Shown: positions 18,294-26,613, counted from the stretch's first letter. The stretch: 64,000 bases of DNA from Aquitalea palustris (GCF_003693445.1 NZ_RFAR01000004.1:1-64000); one strand, 5' to 3'. The notes: generated by a model not told the origin, from the sequence alone. Numbers and translations are program-made.

Positions 18294-19204
18294 GCGAAGC
18301 GTTTTACACCGACAAAGCCCGTATCCGCGCCTCTTTCGAGCGTGCCGCCAGCAGTTATGACTCCGCCGCCGTATTGCAGCGTGAGGTGTCCGACCGCATG
18401 GCCGAGCGGCTGTCCTATATCAAGCATCAACCGCAAGTGATTCTGGATGCCGGCACCGGCACCGGTTATGGCGCAGCCCAGTTGCGCGCCCAGTATCCGG
18501 AGGCGCAGGTGGTGGAGCTGGATCTGGCCCACGCCATGCTGTGTGCCTCGCGCGAGCGTCAGCGTGCCGGGGATGGCCTGCTGAAAAAACTGTTCAAGCG
18601 CAGCCAGCCCTGGCAGGTGTGTGCCGATGTGGAAAGGCTGCCGCTGGCCGACAATAGCGTGGACATGATCTGGTCCAATCTCACCATCCAGTGGGTGAAT
18701 ATTCCGGACAGCGTGTTCAGCGAGTTCGAACGCGTGCTCAAGCCGGATGGCATGCTGATGTTTTCCACGCTGGGGCCGGACACCCTGTTCGAGCTGCGCG
18801 AAGCCTTTGGCGGGATCGATCAGGCCACCCACGTCAACCAGTTCATCGACATGCATGATCTGGGCGATGCGCTGATGCGCGTCGGTTTTGCCGAACCGGT
18901 GATGGACATGGACAAGATCGTGCTCACCTACGACAAGGTGCGCGACGTGATGCACGACCTCAAGGCCATTGGCGCACACAATGCCACCCGCGACCGCAGC
19001 CGTGGCCTGATGGGCAAGCAGGCCTGGCGTCGGGTGGAAGCCAGCTACGAGGCCCGGCGACGCGATGGCACACTGCCCGCCACCTATGAGGTGGTGTATG
19101 GCCATGCCTGGAAAAGTACGCTGAAGAAAAAGGGCAATACCCTGCCGGATGGCCGGCAGGTGATCGAATTTGTCAAACCGGGCAGCTGGCCGGGCAAGGT
19201 CTGA
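18290..19204 (+). CDS. bioC: Malonyl-ACP O-methyltransferase
   Basis: A 304-residue SAM-dependent methyltransferase with motif I as ILDAGTGTGYGAAQL (about 43-57), an acidic post-I residue in VVELDLAHAML, and SNLTIQWVNIP as motif IV. It methylates malonyl-ACP to disguise it as a fatty acid primer for pimelate synthesis. Its ATG overlaps the bioH stop, the classic bioH-bioC coupling. The start at 18290 is fixed by that overlap; the upstream frame is antisense-like extension without homology. Confidence 0.94.
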   Translation: MSEAFYTDKARIRASFERAASSYDSAAVLQREVSDRMAERLSYIKHQPQVILDAGTGTGYGAAQLRAQYPEAQVVELDLAHAMLCASRERQRAGDGLLKKLFKRSQPWQVCADVERLPLADNSVDMIWSNLTIQWVNIPDSVFSEFERVLKPDGMLMFSTLGPDTLFELREAFGGIDQATHVNQFIDMHDLGDALMRVGFAEPVMDMDKIVLTYDKVRDVMHDLKAIGAHNATRDRSRGLMGKQAWRRVEASYEARRRDGTLPATYEVVYGHAWKSTLKKKGNTLPDGRQVIEFVKPGSWPGKV

Positions 19205-19211
19205 TACGACA

Positions 19212-19754
19212 ATGACTGACCGCGTGCGGCCAGCACGGCCGGAAGACGCCGCATGCCTGGCGGCACTGGCCAGCCTGGTATGGCTGGACACCTATGCCAG
19301 CGCAGGCATCCGTCCGGCACTGGCGCGTTATGTGCAAGCCAGTTTTACCCCGCAGGTGTTTCTGGACAAGCTGGCCGACCCGCAACAGCACATCCTGCTG
19401 TTGAAGCGTGATGGCCATCTACTGGCCTATGCCTTGCTGCAAGAGGATGCCGCCTGTCCTGGAGAGCCGGCCTGGCAGGCCGAGTTGGCCACGCTTTATG
19501 TCATGCCACGCTTTGCCAGGCAGGGGCTGGGACGGTGTTTGCTGTCGGCCAGCTTGCGACTGGCCGGCCAGCTGGGTTACCACGGCTTGTGGTTGAGCGT
19601 GTTTCACGGCAATCAGCAAGCACTGGCTTTTTATCGGCATCTGGGCTTGCAACAGGTAGCGGATTGCTATTTTGAGATGGAACAGGAGCGCCATCTCAAT
19701 CATGTTTTTCTGCTGTCTGCTCTTGCCCAGGGGAACCATGTTGCGCCGCAATAA
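19212..19754 (+). CDS. GNAT-family N-acetyltransferase
   Basis: A 180-residue acetyltransferase. RPARPEDAACLAALA forms the first strand and helix, and ATLYVMPRFARQGLGRCLL carries the acetyl-CoA pyrophosphate-binding segment (RQGLG). The C-terminal half (ALAFYRHLGLQQV) matches GNAT motif B. The substrate cannot be told. It begins 7 bases after the bioC stop and may be cotranscribed with it, but no biotin role is known. Confidence 0.8.
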   Translation: MTDRVRPARPEDAACLAALASLVWLDTYASAGIRPALARYVQASFTPQVFLDKLADPQQHILLLKRDGHLLAYALLQEDAACPGEPAWQAELATLYVMPRFARQGLGRCLLSASLRLAGQLGYHGLWLSVFHGNQQALAFYRHLGLQQVADCYFEMEQERHLNHVFLLSALAQGNHVAPQ

Positions 19755-19805
19755 TCGAATGACCCCAATACGCTTCCAACCCCGTCACTACTTATTCAAT
19801 CCATC

Positions 19806-20696
19806 ATGACATTCCTACGCCGCCTGGCTCCGGCCAGCCTGCTGTTGCTGCTGGCCGCTTGTACCCTGACCCAACCCAAAACCGAAATCACTGCCCCGAA
19901 AGTCCCGGTGAAGCCACGTGTGGCACTGGCACTGGGCGGCGGGGCGGCCAAGGGTTTTGCCCATATCGGCGTGATCAAGATGCTGGAAGCCAACGGCATC
20001 GTGCCGGACATCATCACCGGCACCAGTGCCGGCAGTGTGGTGGGCAGCTTGTACGCCTCCGGCCTGAACGGCATGCAGTTGCAGGCCAAGGCCATGCAGC
20101 TGGACGAGTCGGAACTCACCGACTGGACGCTGTCCACCAAGGGTTTCCTCAAGGGTGAAAAGCTGGAAGCCTATATCAACACCCAGCTGGGTAACCGTCC
20201 CATCGAGAAACTGCCGCGCCGCCTGGGCATCGTCGCCACCGAGCTGGATTCCGGCCAAAAGGTAGTGTTCCGCACCGGCAATACCGGCCAGGCCGTGCGT
20301 GCCTCGGCCAGCATTCCCAATGTTTTCCTGCCGGTGGTGATTGGCGGCAAGCGCTATGTTGATGGCGGCCTGGTCAGCCCGGTGCCGGTGTCGGCGGCGC
20401 GCGAGATGGGGGCGGATTTTGTCATCGCGGTGGATATTTCGGCCAAGCCCAAGGCCGGCAAGGCCACCGGTCTGTTTTCCATGCTGGACCAGAGCTTCAA
20501 CATCATGAGTGGCCCGACGCTGGCGGCCGAACTGAAACAGGCGGATGTGGTGATTCGCCCCAATGTGCTGAATATCGGCTCGGCCGACTTCGAGGCGCGT
20601 CACCAGGCCATTCTGGAGGGTGAGAAGGCCACCCAGCAAATCATGGCGGTCTTGCGCAGCCGTTTGCAGCAGAAGTCGCTGGCCATGGCGCGTTAA
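19806..20696 (+). CDS. Patatin-like phospholipase lipoprotein, RssA type
   Basis: A 296-residue protein with a lipoprotein signal peptide (LLLLLAAC, Cys at 19). The patatin domain shows the oxyanion loop GGGAAKGFAH, the nucleophile elbow GTSAGS and the catalytic Asp in DGGLVSP. It resembles bacterial RssA/YchK-type patatins; natural substrate unknown, probably acyl lipids at the membrane. It follows the GNAT gene by 51 bases and is followed by a good hairpin with a short T run. Confidence 0.85.
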   Translation: MTFLRRLAPASLLLLLAACTLTQPKTEITAPKVPVKPRVALALGGGAAKGFAHIGVIKMLEANGIVPDIITGTSAGSVVGSLYASGLNGMQLQAKAMQLDESELTDWTLSTKGFLKGEKLEAYINTQLGNRPIEKLPRRLGIVATELDSGQKVVFRTGNTGQAVRASASIPNVFLPVVIGGKRYVDGGLVSPVPVSAAREMGADFVIAVDISAKPKAGKATGLFSMLDQSFNIMSGPTLAAELKQADVVIRPNVLNIGSADFEARHQAILEGEKATQQIMAVLRSRLQQKSLAMAR

Positions 20697-20751
20697 AGCG
20701 CCGTTTGCCGGGCCTCGCCGTCTGGCTGTGGCCGGGAAAGATGGCATAATG

Positions 20752-20791
20752 CAGGCGTTGTCGGCCAAGCCGGGCAGACAATGCCTGTTTT
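20752..20791 (+). terminator. Intrinsic terminator after the patatin gene
   Basis: An 11-bp stem CAGGCGTTGTC / GACAATGCCTG with one G-T wobble, a 14-base loop that contains a further GGC/GCC pairing, and TTTT immediately after. It separates the patatin gene from the glutathione transferase gene. Confidence 0.75.
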
Positions 20792-20857
20792 GCGTTGCGC
20801 CCGGTGCCGCGTAAAACACCGTCTTTCACTCTGGGCGCAGCCCGCAAGGAGAACCGC

Positions 20858-21511
20858 ATGATCAAACTCTACGGCGTGCAGCTGTCCGCTTACTACAACA
20901 AGGTCAAGATTGCCCTGCTGGAAAAGGGCGTCAATTTCCAGGAAGTACCCACCCGGCCCTCACAGGAACCAGCGCTGCTGGAACTGAGCCCGATGGGCAA
21001 GATTCCCTTTGTCGACATCAATGGCCATGCCCTGTCCGAGTCCACGGTGATCCTGGAATGGCTGGAAGATGCCTACCCCACCGCCGCCCTGCTGCCGCCG
21101 ACGCCAAATGGCCGTGCCAGCGCGCGCGAACTGATGACCATGCTGGACTTGTACCTGATGCCGGCCGCCGCGCCCTTGTACCGCCATCTGCTGTTTGGTG
21201 CCGCGCTGGATGAGACAGGCAAGGCGACGGCCAAGGCGGCCATCGAGCGCAGCCTGCTGGCCGTGTCGCGCCTGGTGCAGTACGGCCCGTGGCTGGCAGG
21301 TGAGTATTTCAGCTATGCCGATATTTCAGCAGCCTGTGTGTTGCCGCTGGTGGCAGCGTCCACCCAGCAGGTGTATGGCGAAGATCTGACCACCATCATT
21401 CCGGGCATCGAAGACTATCTGGCCTTGCTGGGCAAGCGTTCCAGCGTGGCCCGCACCTGGCAGGACAGCGCCGCCGCCCGGGCGGCCTATCTGGAAGCCA
21501 GCAAGCAATAA
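20858..21511 (+). CDS. Glutathione S-transferase family protein
   Basis: A 217-residue protein with an N-terminal thioredoxin-like domain (IKLYGVQLSAYYNKVKIAL; the cis-Pro region SPMGKIPFVD; the glutathione-contacting SESTVILEWLE) and an all-helical C-terminal domain (about 90-210). The start at 20858 follows AAGGAGAACCGC. The Ser-Ala-Tyr-Tyr segment replaces the Cys seen in beta-class enzymes. Role probably detoxification; substrate unknown. It converges with dinB with only 6 bases between stops. Confidence 0.85.
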   Translation: MIKLYGVQLSAYYNKVKIALLEKGVNFQEVPTRPSQEPALLELSPMGKIPFVDINGHALSESTVILEWLEDAYPTAALLPPTPNGRASARELMTMLDLYLMPAAAPLYRHLLFGAALDETGKATAKAAIERSLLAVSRLVQYGPWLAGEYFSYADISAACVLPLVAASTQQVYGEDLTTIIPGIEDYLALLGKRSSVARTWQDSAAARAAYLEASKQ

Positions 21512-21517
21512 GCCCGC

Positions 21518-22582
21518 TTACAGGACATCGAACAGCGGCAGTTGCTGCGGCTGGTCGGTGTCATCGGCCAGCCTGACCCCCACTCCCACCAGCCGTACCG
21601 GACGCTGGCCGCGGGCATAGGCGATTTCCAGCAGATCGCGGTAATCGGCGCTGCTCAGCTGCCGGCCGCTATGTTCGGCGGTGGTCTGGCTGAAATCGGC
21701 AAACTTCAGCTTTACGCTCAGCCCCTTGAATGGCGGATTCTCCGCCCGGGCAATGCGCCCCTGCAGCTTGCTCATCAGCTCTGGCAGCTTGTCCAGGCAG
21801 GCGGCCAGGTCGGGCAGGTCCTGCGCATAGGTCTCTTCCACACTGATGGACTTGCGGCTGCGGTCGGTGGAGACCGGCCGCTCGTCCTGTCCGCGCGCCA
21901 GTTGGTACAGCCGTTCGCCAAAGCGGCCAAAGTGGCGCATCAGGTCCAGCTTCTCCCATTGACGCAAGTCGCTGCAACGATGAATGCCCAACTGTTTCAG
22001 CTGGGTGGCCGTCACCTTGCCCACCCCGTGAATTTTTTCCACCGGCAGGCCCAGTACAAAGCTGTCGACATCCTGCGGCCGGATCACCAGTTGGCAATCC
22101 GGCTTGTTCCAGTCGCTGGCAATCTTGGCCAGAAACTTGTTGGGTGCGATGCCAGCCGAGGCCGTGATGCCGACTTCTGCCTGAATCTGCCGGCGAATGG
22201 CTGCGGCCATGCGGGTGGCGCTGCCCTGTTCATGTGGCTGGCAGCTGACATCCAGATAGGCCTCGTCCAGCGACAACGGTTCGATCAGCGGGGTATAGCG
22301 CTCGTAGATGGCCATGATCTGCTGGCTGGCCTCGCGATAGCGGCGCATGTCCGGTGGCAGGATGATCAGCTGCGGACACAGCCGCAAGGCACGCGCCGAA
22401 GACATGGCGCTGTGCACGCCGTAGCGGCGGGCGATGTAATTGCAAGTGGCGATGACGCCGCGGCTGTCGGGTTGGCCGCCCACCGCCAGCGGCACTTCGC
22501 GCAGGCTGGGGTCATCACGCATTTCGATGGCGGCGTAGAAACAGTCGCAATCGACATGGATGATCTTGCGTTGCCCGGTCAT
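21518..22582 (-). CDS. dinB: DNA polymerase IV (Y-family translesion polymerase)
   Basis: A 354-residue Y-family polymerase. The catalytic carboxylates are in IHVDCDCFYAAIEM and SLDEAYLD; the helix-hairpin-helix region is IHGVGKVTATQLK, and the little-finger domain occupies the C-terminal third. It copies damaged templates without proofreading. The last residues (QLPLFDVL) resemble a beta-clamp-binding motif of the QLxLF type. No clear LexA box was seen in the short space upstream, which is occupied by the Rdx gene 12 bases away. Confidence 0.94.
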   Translation of the reverse strand: MTGQRKIIHVDCDCFYAAIEMRDDPSLREVPLAVGGQPDSRGVIATCNYIARRYGVHSAMSSARALRLCPQLIILPPDMRRYREASQQIMAIYERYTPLIEPLSLDEAYLDVSCQPHEQGSATRMAAAIRRQIQAEVGITASAGIAPNKFLAKIASDWNKPDCQLVIRPQDVDSFVLGLPVEKIHGVGKVTATQLKQLGIHRCSDLRQWEKLDLMRHFGRFGERLYQLARGQDERPVSTDRSRKSISVEETYAQDLPDLAACLDKLPELMSKLQGRIARAENPPFKGLSVKLKFADFSQTTAEHSGRQLSSADYRDLLEIAYARGQRPVRLVGVGVRLADDTDQPQQLPLFDVL

Positions 22583-22594
22583 GCGGCCTCGTGA

Positions 22595-22903
22595 TCAGTC
22601 GGCCGCGCGTTCGCTGTGGCCCAGTGTCTTGTCAGGTGCCACCTGGTCGCGTACCAGCTGTTTCAGCTGCTTGATGTCGGGAAAACCGCCATCGCGCTTG
22701 CGGTCCCACAGGGTCTGTTCATCGATGCTGATGCGGAACACGCCACCGCTGCCGGGACGCAGCGCCACTTCGGCCACTTCTTTTTCAAAGGTGGTCAGCA
22801 GCTCTTGTGCCATCCAGGCGGCGCGCAGCTGCCAGCGGCAGCCAGTGCAGTATTCAATGGCAATGCGGGGCAGGGAAGGCTGGGGTGTGCTGGGGGTATT
22901 CAT
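22595..22903 (-). CDS. SelT/SelW/SelH (Rdx) family thioredoxin-like protein, Cys form
   Basis: A 102-residue protein with the Rdx signature IEYCTGCRWQLRAAWMAQE, where CTGC is the CxxC redox pair (Cys in place of the selenocysteine of animal SelW), and the downstream GGVFRISIDE and LWDRKRDGGFPD segments typical of the family. Probably a small cytosolic redox protein, partner unknown. It is upstream of dinB by 12 bases on the same strand, so the two may be cotranscribed. Confidence 0.85.
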   Translation of the reverse strand: MNTPSTPQPSLPRIAIEYCTGCRWQLRAAWMAQELLTTFEKEVAEVALRPGSGGVFRISIDEQTLWDRKRDGGFPDIKQLKQLVRDQVAPDKTLGHSERAAD

Positions 22904-23217
22904 GAGAGTCCGGCTTGAATGCAGTGCCGGATAGCATAACGCAGAATGAGGAAAAATCCGCCGGTTCCCTGAGTCGATCTATTATTTGACGGGGCTTGAC
23001 TGGCAAGACCCGTTCTCCTCCATCGTGTTGACTCTTTTAGTGCAGACTTGGCGCTTACTACTGTGTAGGGTAACCGGCGGACTGAGCAGTACAAAGCGTT
23101 GTTCAACTCAATTCCCGGACGCCAGTGTGCCCAAGGATGGTGCGGCGGTAAAGCGATTACTCTAACAAAGGTCGAATGCTGCATTGCACGATGTCACATT
23201 GGCGCAACGTTGGGCAG
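22904..23217. other. Unassigned intergenic stretch with visibly lower GC
   Basis: About 310 bases with no recognised gene. GC is visibly lower than in the flanking genes. A minus-strand reading frame of 94 codons (22900-23184) crosses it but shows no known family, no good start site and an odd residue mix. An imperfect hairpin GGGGCTTG / CAAGACCC lies at 22991-23011. It could be remnant DNA or a repeated intergenic element; the sequence alone does not decide. Confidence 0.4.
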
Positions 23218-23239
23218 AAAAATGCCCGCCGAAGCGGGC
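23218..23239 (-). terminator. Intrinsic terminator of the PCuAC gene
   Basis: A GCCCGC / GCGGGC stem with CGAA loop, followed on the minus strand by ATTTTT. It lies about 60 bases past the stop of the copper chaperone gene. Confidence 0.8.
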
Positions 23240-23299
23240 TGTGGCAATAATTGGCTAGAAAAATCAGCAGATTGGCAGGATTTGTCCAGCCCAAAACCC

Positions 23300-23764
23300 T
23301 TAGTGTTCCATCGCCATCGGCGCGTCTTTTTCCACCTGCACTTCCACGGTGACCGTGCCGGCCTTGGCAAACTTCAGCGTCAGCGGGAAGTGTTCGCCCG
23401 CCTTCAGCGGCTGTTTCAGGCCGATCAGCATGATGTGGTAGCCACCCGGGGCAAACTTCACCTCGCTGCCGGCGGCCACGGCCACGCCACCGCTCACTTC
23501 GCGCATGCGCATCACGCCGTTGTCGTTGATATGTACATGCAGTTCGGCCTTGTCGGCACGGGGGGTGCTGGCAGCCAGCAGGGTGTCGGCTTCCTTGCCG
23601 GTGTTCTTGATGCTGAGGTAGGCCGCGCCGGTGGGGCTGGCTTCCGGCATGGCACGGCTCCAGGGATGGCCCAGTTCCAGCGCGCCCAGCTTGAAGCTGT
23701 GGGCAGAAACAGTGGCGGCCAGCAGCAGGCCGGCAAGCAGGGTCAGCAGTCGGGACAGGGACAT
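23300..23764 (-). CDS. Periplasmic copper chaperone PCu(A)C
   Basis: A 154-residue secreted protein with signal peptide MSLSRLLTLLAGLLLAATVSA. The mature domain is a cupredoxin-like PCu(A)C fold with the copper ligands spread as His in ELHVHIND, Met in VMRMREV, and His and Met in GGYHIML. Such proteins bring copper to the CuA or CuB sites of cytochrome oxidases or buffer periplasmic copper. The start at 23764 follows GGAGAATCCC. No Sco gene is adjacent. It is divergent from marC. Confidence 0.9.
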   Translation of the reverse strand: MSLSRLLTLLAGLLLAATVSAHSFKLGALELGHPWSRAMPEASPTGAAYLSIKNTGKEADTLLAASTPRADKAELHVHINDNGVMRMREVSGGVAVAAGSEVKFAPGGYHIMLIGLKQPLKAGEHFPLTLKFAKAGTVTVEVQVEKDAPMAMEH

Positions 23765-23910
23765 GGGATTCTCCAGAAATTTTGCGCTCGAAATTAGCAC
23801 AGTTCAGACCATATTGCCTGCGACAAAGTGCCGCAGGTTGCGGGTTTGTCGGGATGCGACACCGACGTCGCCAGCGACGACGCTGCACTATCATTTCTGA
23901 TGCAGGTATT

Positions 23911-23916
23911 TATAAT
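23911..23916 (+). promoter_or_regulatory. Consensus -10 hexamer upstream of marC
   Basis: TATAAT lies 29 bases before the marC start codon in the divergent pcuAC-marC gap. No good -35 is visible at 16-18 bases, so this is only a candidate promoter element. Confidence 0.35.
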
Positions 23917-23945
23917 CGGCCACTTATATTTCATGTATTTTCATC

Positions 23946-24590
23946 ATGCTTGAAACCCTGTCGCTGAAGTTCCTGTTTGGCGGTTTGCTCAGCTTGCTGA
24001 CCATTACCAATCCGCTGTCCAAGATTCCGCTGTTCATTTCGCTGACCCAGCAGATGAACGACGCCGGCCGTGCCAACCAGGCACGCCGAGCCTGCCTGTT
24101 TGCCGCAGCCATCATGCTGGTCAGCCTGCTGGCCGGTAACCTGATCATGGCGGCTTTCGGCATTTCCTATGGTGCGCTGCGCATTGCCGGCGGGCTGGTG
24201 GTGGCGGTACTGGGCTATCGCATGCTGTTTCTGTCGCAGGATCCCGGCATGGCCCCCAAAACCGGCGAACGTGAAGACTATGCCTTTTTCCCCTTGGCCA
24301 TGCCCGGTATCAGCGGGCCGGGGACCATCGCGGTGGTGATCGGCATTTCCACCGAAATTGCCGAGCTATCCGGCTGGCCGGCCAAGGCGCTGGCCTTTGG
24401 CATGACTTTTGTGGCGATTGCCGGCACCAGTGTCGGCATGTGGCTGGTGCTGCGTTCCTCGGCCATGATCTCGGCCCGGTTGGGGCGTGGCGGGCGCGAG
24501 GTGACCACCCGGCTGATGGGCTTTTTGCTGATCTGCGTTGGCGTGCAGTTTGTCGGCTCCGGCATCCGTACCTTCATGGCCGGTTCCTGA
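23946..24590 (+). CDS. MarC-family integral membrane protein
   Basis: A 214-residue protein with six hydrophobic segments. The N-terminal LLSLLTITNPLSKIPLFISLT and the central FPLAMPGISGPGTIAVVIG are the paired motifs of the MarC/UPF0056 family. Function is unclear; it was once linked to multiple antibiotic resistance and later disproved for E. coli MarC, and some archaeal members transport amino acids. It precedes an AraC regulator by 78 bases on the same strand. Confidence 0.85.
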   Translation: MLETLSLKFLFGGLLSLLTITNPLSKIPLFISLTQQMNDAGRANQARRACLFAAAIMLVSLLAGNLIMAAFGISYGALRIAGGLVVAVLGYRMLFLSQDPGMAPKTGEREDYAFFPLAMPGISGPGTIAVVIGISTEIAELSGWPAKALAFGMTFVAIAGTSVGMWLVLRSSAMISARLGRGGREVTTRLMGFLLICVGVQFVGSGIRTFMAGS

Positions 24591-24593
24591 CGG

Positions 24594-24611
24594 GCGCAAG
24601 ATCGTTCAAGT
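24594..24611. repeat. 18-bp direct repeat, copy 1, before the AraC gene
   Basis: GCGCAAGATCGTTCAAGT occurs here, 57 bases before the AraC regulator start, and again identically at 25497-25514 before azlC. It is probably an operator for this regulator. The reverse strand reads CTTGAACGATCTTG, two CTTG half sites spaced by 6. Confidence 0.7.
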
Positions 24612-24668
24612 TTTCCGCTGATGGCTGTGCCAGAATGAGCCGGACCCTGTTTGTTCCGGTTTCATACC

Positions 24669-25496
24669 ATGCCCTTGCCTGAGCACGAATTTTCCCGTTT
24701 CTTTCGCGCCGACGATATCGCGCCGCTGGAATGCCTGGATGCCTTTTACCGGCAGCAGGTGTTCGCGCCGCATTTCCACGAAGAATACGTAGTGAATGCC
24801 TTGCTGGCCGGGGCGCAGGCCTATCGCCACCGTGGCGGCAATCATATCGCCGGGGTGGGGGCGCTGGTGCTGATGAATCCGGGCGAGGTACATACTGGCG
24901 AGTGCGCGCACCAGCAAGGCTGGGCCTATCGCGGCTTTTATCCCTCAGCACAGCTGATTGGCCGGCTGGCGGCAGAAATCAGCGGCCAGAGCGGGGTGAC
25001 GCCGTATTTTCGTGAAACCGTGGTGTTCGATCCACCACTGGCAGCGCGGCTAAGCCAGTTGCATCAGGTCTTGCGCGACAGCCGGGATACGCTGCAACGC
25101 GAAACGGCGCTGTATGCGGTGTTCAGCCAGGTGGTGTTGCGCCATATGCAGATTGCCGAGCGGCCACTGCGGCCGTGGCCACAGGCGGTGGAGCGGGCGC
25201 GGCAGCTGCTGGCCGATTGCGTGGCAGACAATCTGTCGCTGGCCACGCTGGCGCAGGCGGTTGGGCTGTCGCCATGGCAGCTGAACCGGCAGTTTTCCCG
25301 CCATCTGGGCTTGCCGCCGGTGGCCTGGCGCAATCAGTTGCGCGTGGTGCGTGCCCGACGCATGCTGGCCGATGGCCATAGTCCGTCGGCTACGGCGCTG
25401 GAGCTGGGCTTTGCCGACCAGCCACATCTTACCCGGGTGTTCCGGCACGCGCTGGGCATTACCCCGGCAGCTTATCAGCGCAGCCTCCGGCGTTGA
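24669..25496 (+). CDS. AraC-family transcriptional regulator
   Basis: A 275-residue regulator. The N-terminal cupin-like ligand domain (about 1-150) includes PHFHEEYVVN and the MNPGEVHTGE segment. The C-terminal domain (about 175-275) has the two helix-turn-helix units, LSLATLAQAVGLSPWQLNRQF and ATALELGFADQPHLTRVFR, followed by the conserved GITPAAYQ. The ATG at 24669 was preferred to an upstream TTG. The azlCD genes follow, and an identical 18-bp sequence lies before this gene and before azlC, so autoregulation and control of azlCD are likely. Confidence 0.9.
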   Translation: MPLPEHEFSRFFRADDIAPLECLDAFYRQQVFAPHFHEEYVVNALLAGAQAYRHRGGNHIAGVGALVLMNPGEVHTGECAHQQGWAYRGFYPSAQLIGRLAAEISGQSGVTPYFRETVVFDPPLAARLSQLHQVLRDSRDTLQRETALYAVFSQVVLRHMQIAERPLRPWPQAVERARQLLADCVADNLSLATLAQAVGLSPWQLNRQFSRHLGLPPVAWRNQLRVVRARRMLADGHSPSATALELGFADQPHLTRVFRHALGITPAAYQRSLRR

Positions 25497-25514
25497 GCGC
25501 AAGATCGTTCAAGT
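25497..25514. repeat. 18-bp direct repeat, copy 2, before azlC
   Basis: Identical to 24594-24611. It begins at the base after the AraC stop codon and lies 56 bases before the azlC start, nearly the same distance as copy 1 from its gene. The matching placement supports a regulator-binding site rather than chance. Confidence 0.7.
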
Positions 25515-25570
25515 CAGCCTGCCATGCATGGTGATAGCGTGGTTGCTGTGTTCACCTTTATCATCGTCCC

Positions 25571-26293
25571 ATGTCTCAACAAACCTGTTCATCCCGTCGC
25601 GCGCTACTGCTGGAAGGCGTGCGCGATACCGTGCCCATGCTGGTGGGCGCTGCTCCGTTTGGTGTCATCTTCGGTACGCTGGCCATTGCCGCCGGCCTGT
25701 CCAGCGCCACGGCCATCGGCATGTCGGTGCTGGTGTTTGCCGGCTCTTCGCAATTCATCGGGGTCAGCCTGATCGGGGCCGGCACCGCCTTGCCGGTGCT
25801 GTGGCTTACCACTTTTGTGGTGAATCTGCGCCATGCGCTGTACAGCGCCACCTTGCTGCCCTTTGCCCGTGACTGGTCGCTGGCCTGGCGCTGGCCGCTG
25901 GCGTTCTGGCTGACCGATGAAACCTTTGCCGTGGTTGAACACCGCTTTCGCACCAAAGGCGCCCAGGGCGGCCAGTGGTACTGGCTGGGCTCGTCGCTGG
26001 CCATGTATGGCAACTGGTTGCTATGGACGGTGGTGGGGGTGAGCCTAGGGCAGTCGCTGCCCGGCCTCGCCAATCTGGGGCTGGATTTCGCCATGGGGGC
26101 GACCTTTGCCGCCATTGTCGCACCACAGCTCAAGCGCCGGCCGGCACTGGGTGCCGCCGTGGCGGCTGGTGTGGTGGCCATGCTGGGGCGAGGCCTGCCC
26201 TACAAGCTGGACCTGATGCTGGCAGCGCTGGCCGGGGTGACAAGTGGCCTGCTGCTGGAAGGGCTGGCCGGGCGCAAGGAGCAGAGCACATGA
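25571..26293 (+). CDS. azlC: Branched-chain amino acid exporter, large subunit AzlC
   Basis: A 240-residue membrane protein of the AzlC/YgaZ family with several hydrophobic helices. Family segments include GAAPFGVIFGTLAIAAG, VFAGSSQFIG and VVNLRHALYSA. With its small partner AzlD it forms an exporter of branched-chain amino acids (BrnFE in Corynebacterium, YgaZH in E. coli). Its stop overlaps the azlD start. Confidence 0.92.
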   Translation: MSQQTCSSRRALLLEGVRDTVPMLVGAAPFGVIFGTLAIAAGLSSATAIGMSVLVFAGSSQFIGVSLIGAGTALPVLWLTTFVVNLRHALYSATLLPFARDWSLAWRWPLAFWLTDETFAVVEHRFRTKGAQGGQWYWLGSSLAMYGNWLLWTVVGVSLGQSLPGLANLGLDFAMGATFAAIVAPQLKRRPALGAAVAAGVVAMLGRGLPYKLDLMLAALAGVTSGLLLEGLAGRKEQST

Positions 26294-26613
26294 ACCACTG
26301 GCTTGCCATCAGCGGCATGATGCTGCTGACCGTGTTGATTCGCGCCAGCTTTCTGGTGTTTGGCCAGCGGCTGGCTTTTCCCGACTGGCTGAACCGGGCA
26401 CTGCACTATGTACCGCCGGCCGTGTTGTCCGCGCTGGTGGTGCCGATGGCGCTGGCACCAGCCGGCACGGTGGATATCAGCCTGCAAAATGCCTACCTGC
26501 CGGGCATCATCGTTGCCGCGCTGGTGGCATGGAAAAGCGGCAAGACCTTGCTGGCGATTGTGATCAGCTTTGTGGTGTACGGCCTGTGGCGCTGGGGCTT
26601 TGTGCCCGGCTGA
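26290..26613 (+). CDS. azlD: Branched-chain amino acid exporter, small subunit AzlD
   Basis: A 107-residue membrane protein with about four helices (LAISGMMLLTVLIRASFLVF; YVPPAVLSALVVPMAL; LLAIVISFVVYGLWRW), the size and pattern of AzlD/YgaH. The ATG overlaps the azlC stop (ATGA). The last 50 bases are also the 3' end of the oppositely oriented fatty acid hydroxylase gene. Confidence 0.9.
   Translation: MNHWLAISGMMLLTVLIRASFLVFGQRLAFPDWLNRALHYVPPAVLSALVVPMALAPAGTVDISLQNAYLPGIIVAALVAWKSGKTLLAIVISFVVYGLWRWGFVPG

Noticed and set aside
22595-22903. Possible selenoprotein
   Set aside because: The redox motif is CTGC with ordinary Cys codons and no in-frame TGA, so no selenocysteine is needed.
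22900-23184. 94-codon minus-strand frame as a gene
   Set aside because: No ribosome binding site, no recognisable family, and it overlaps the start of the Rdx gene; kept only as an unassigned stretch.
23099-23797. 232-codon plus-strand frame over the PCuAC gene
   Set aside because: Mostly antisense to a well-supported copper chaperone with signal peptide and metal ligands.
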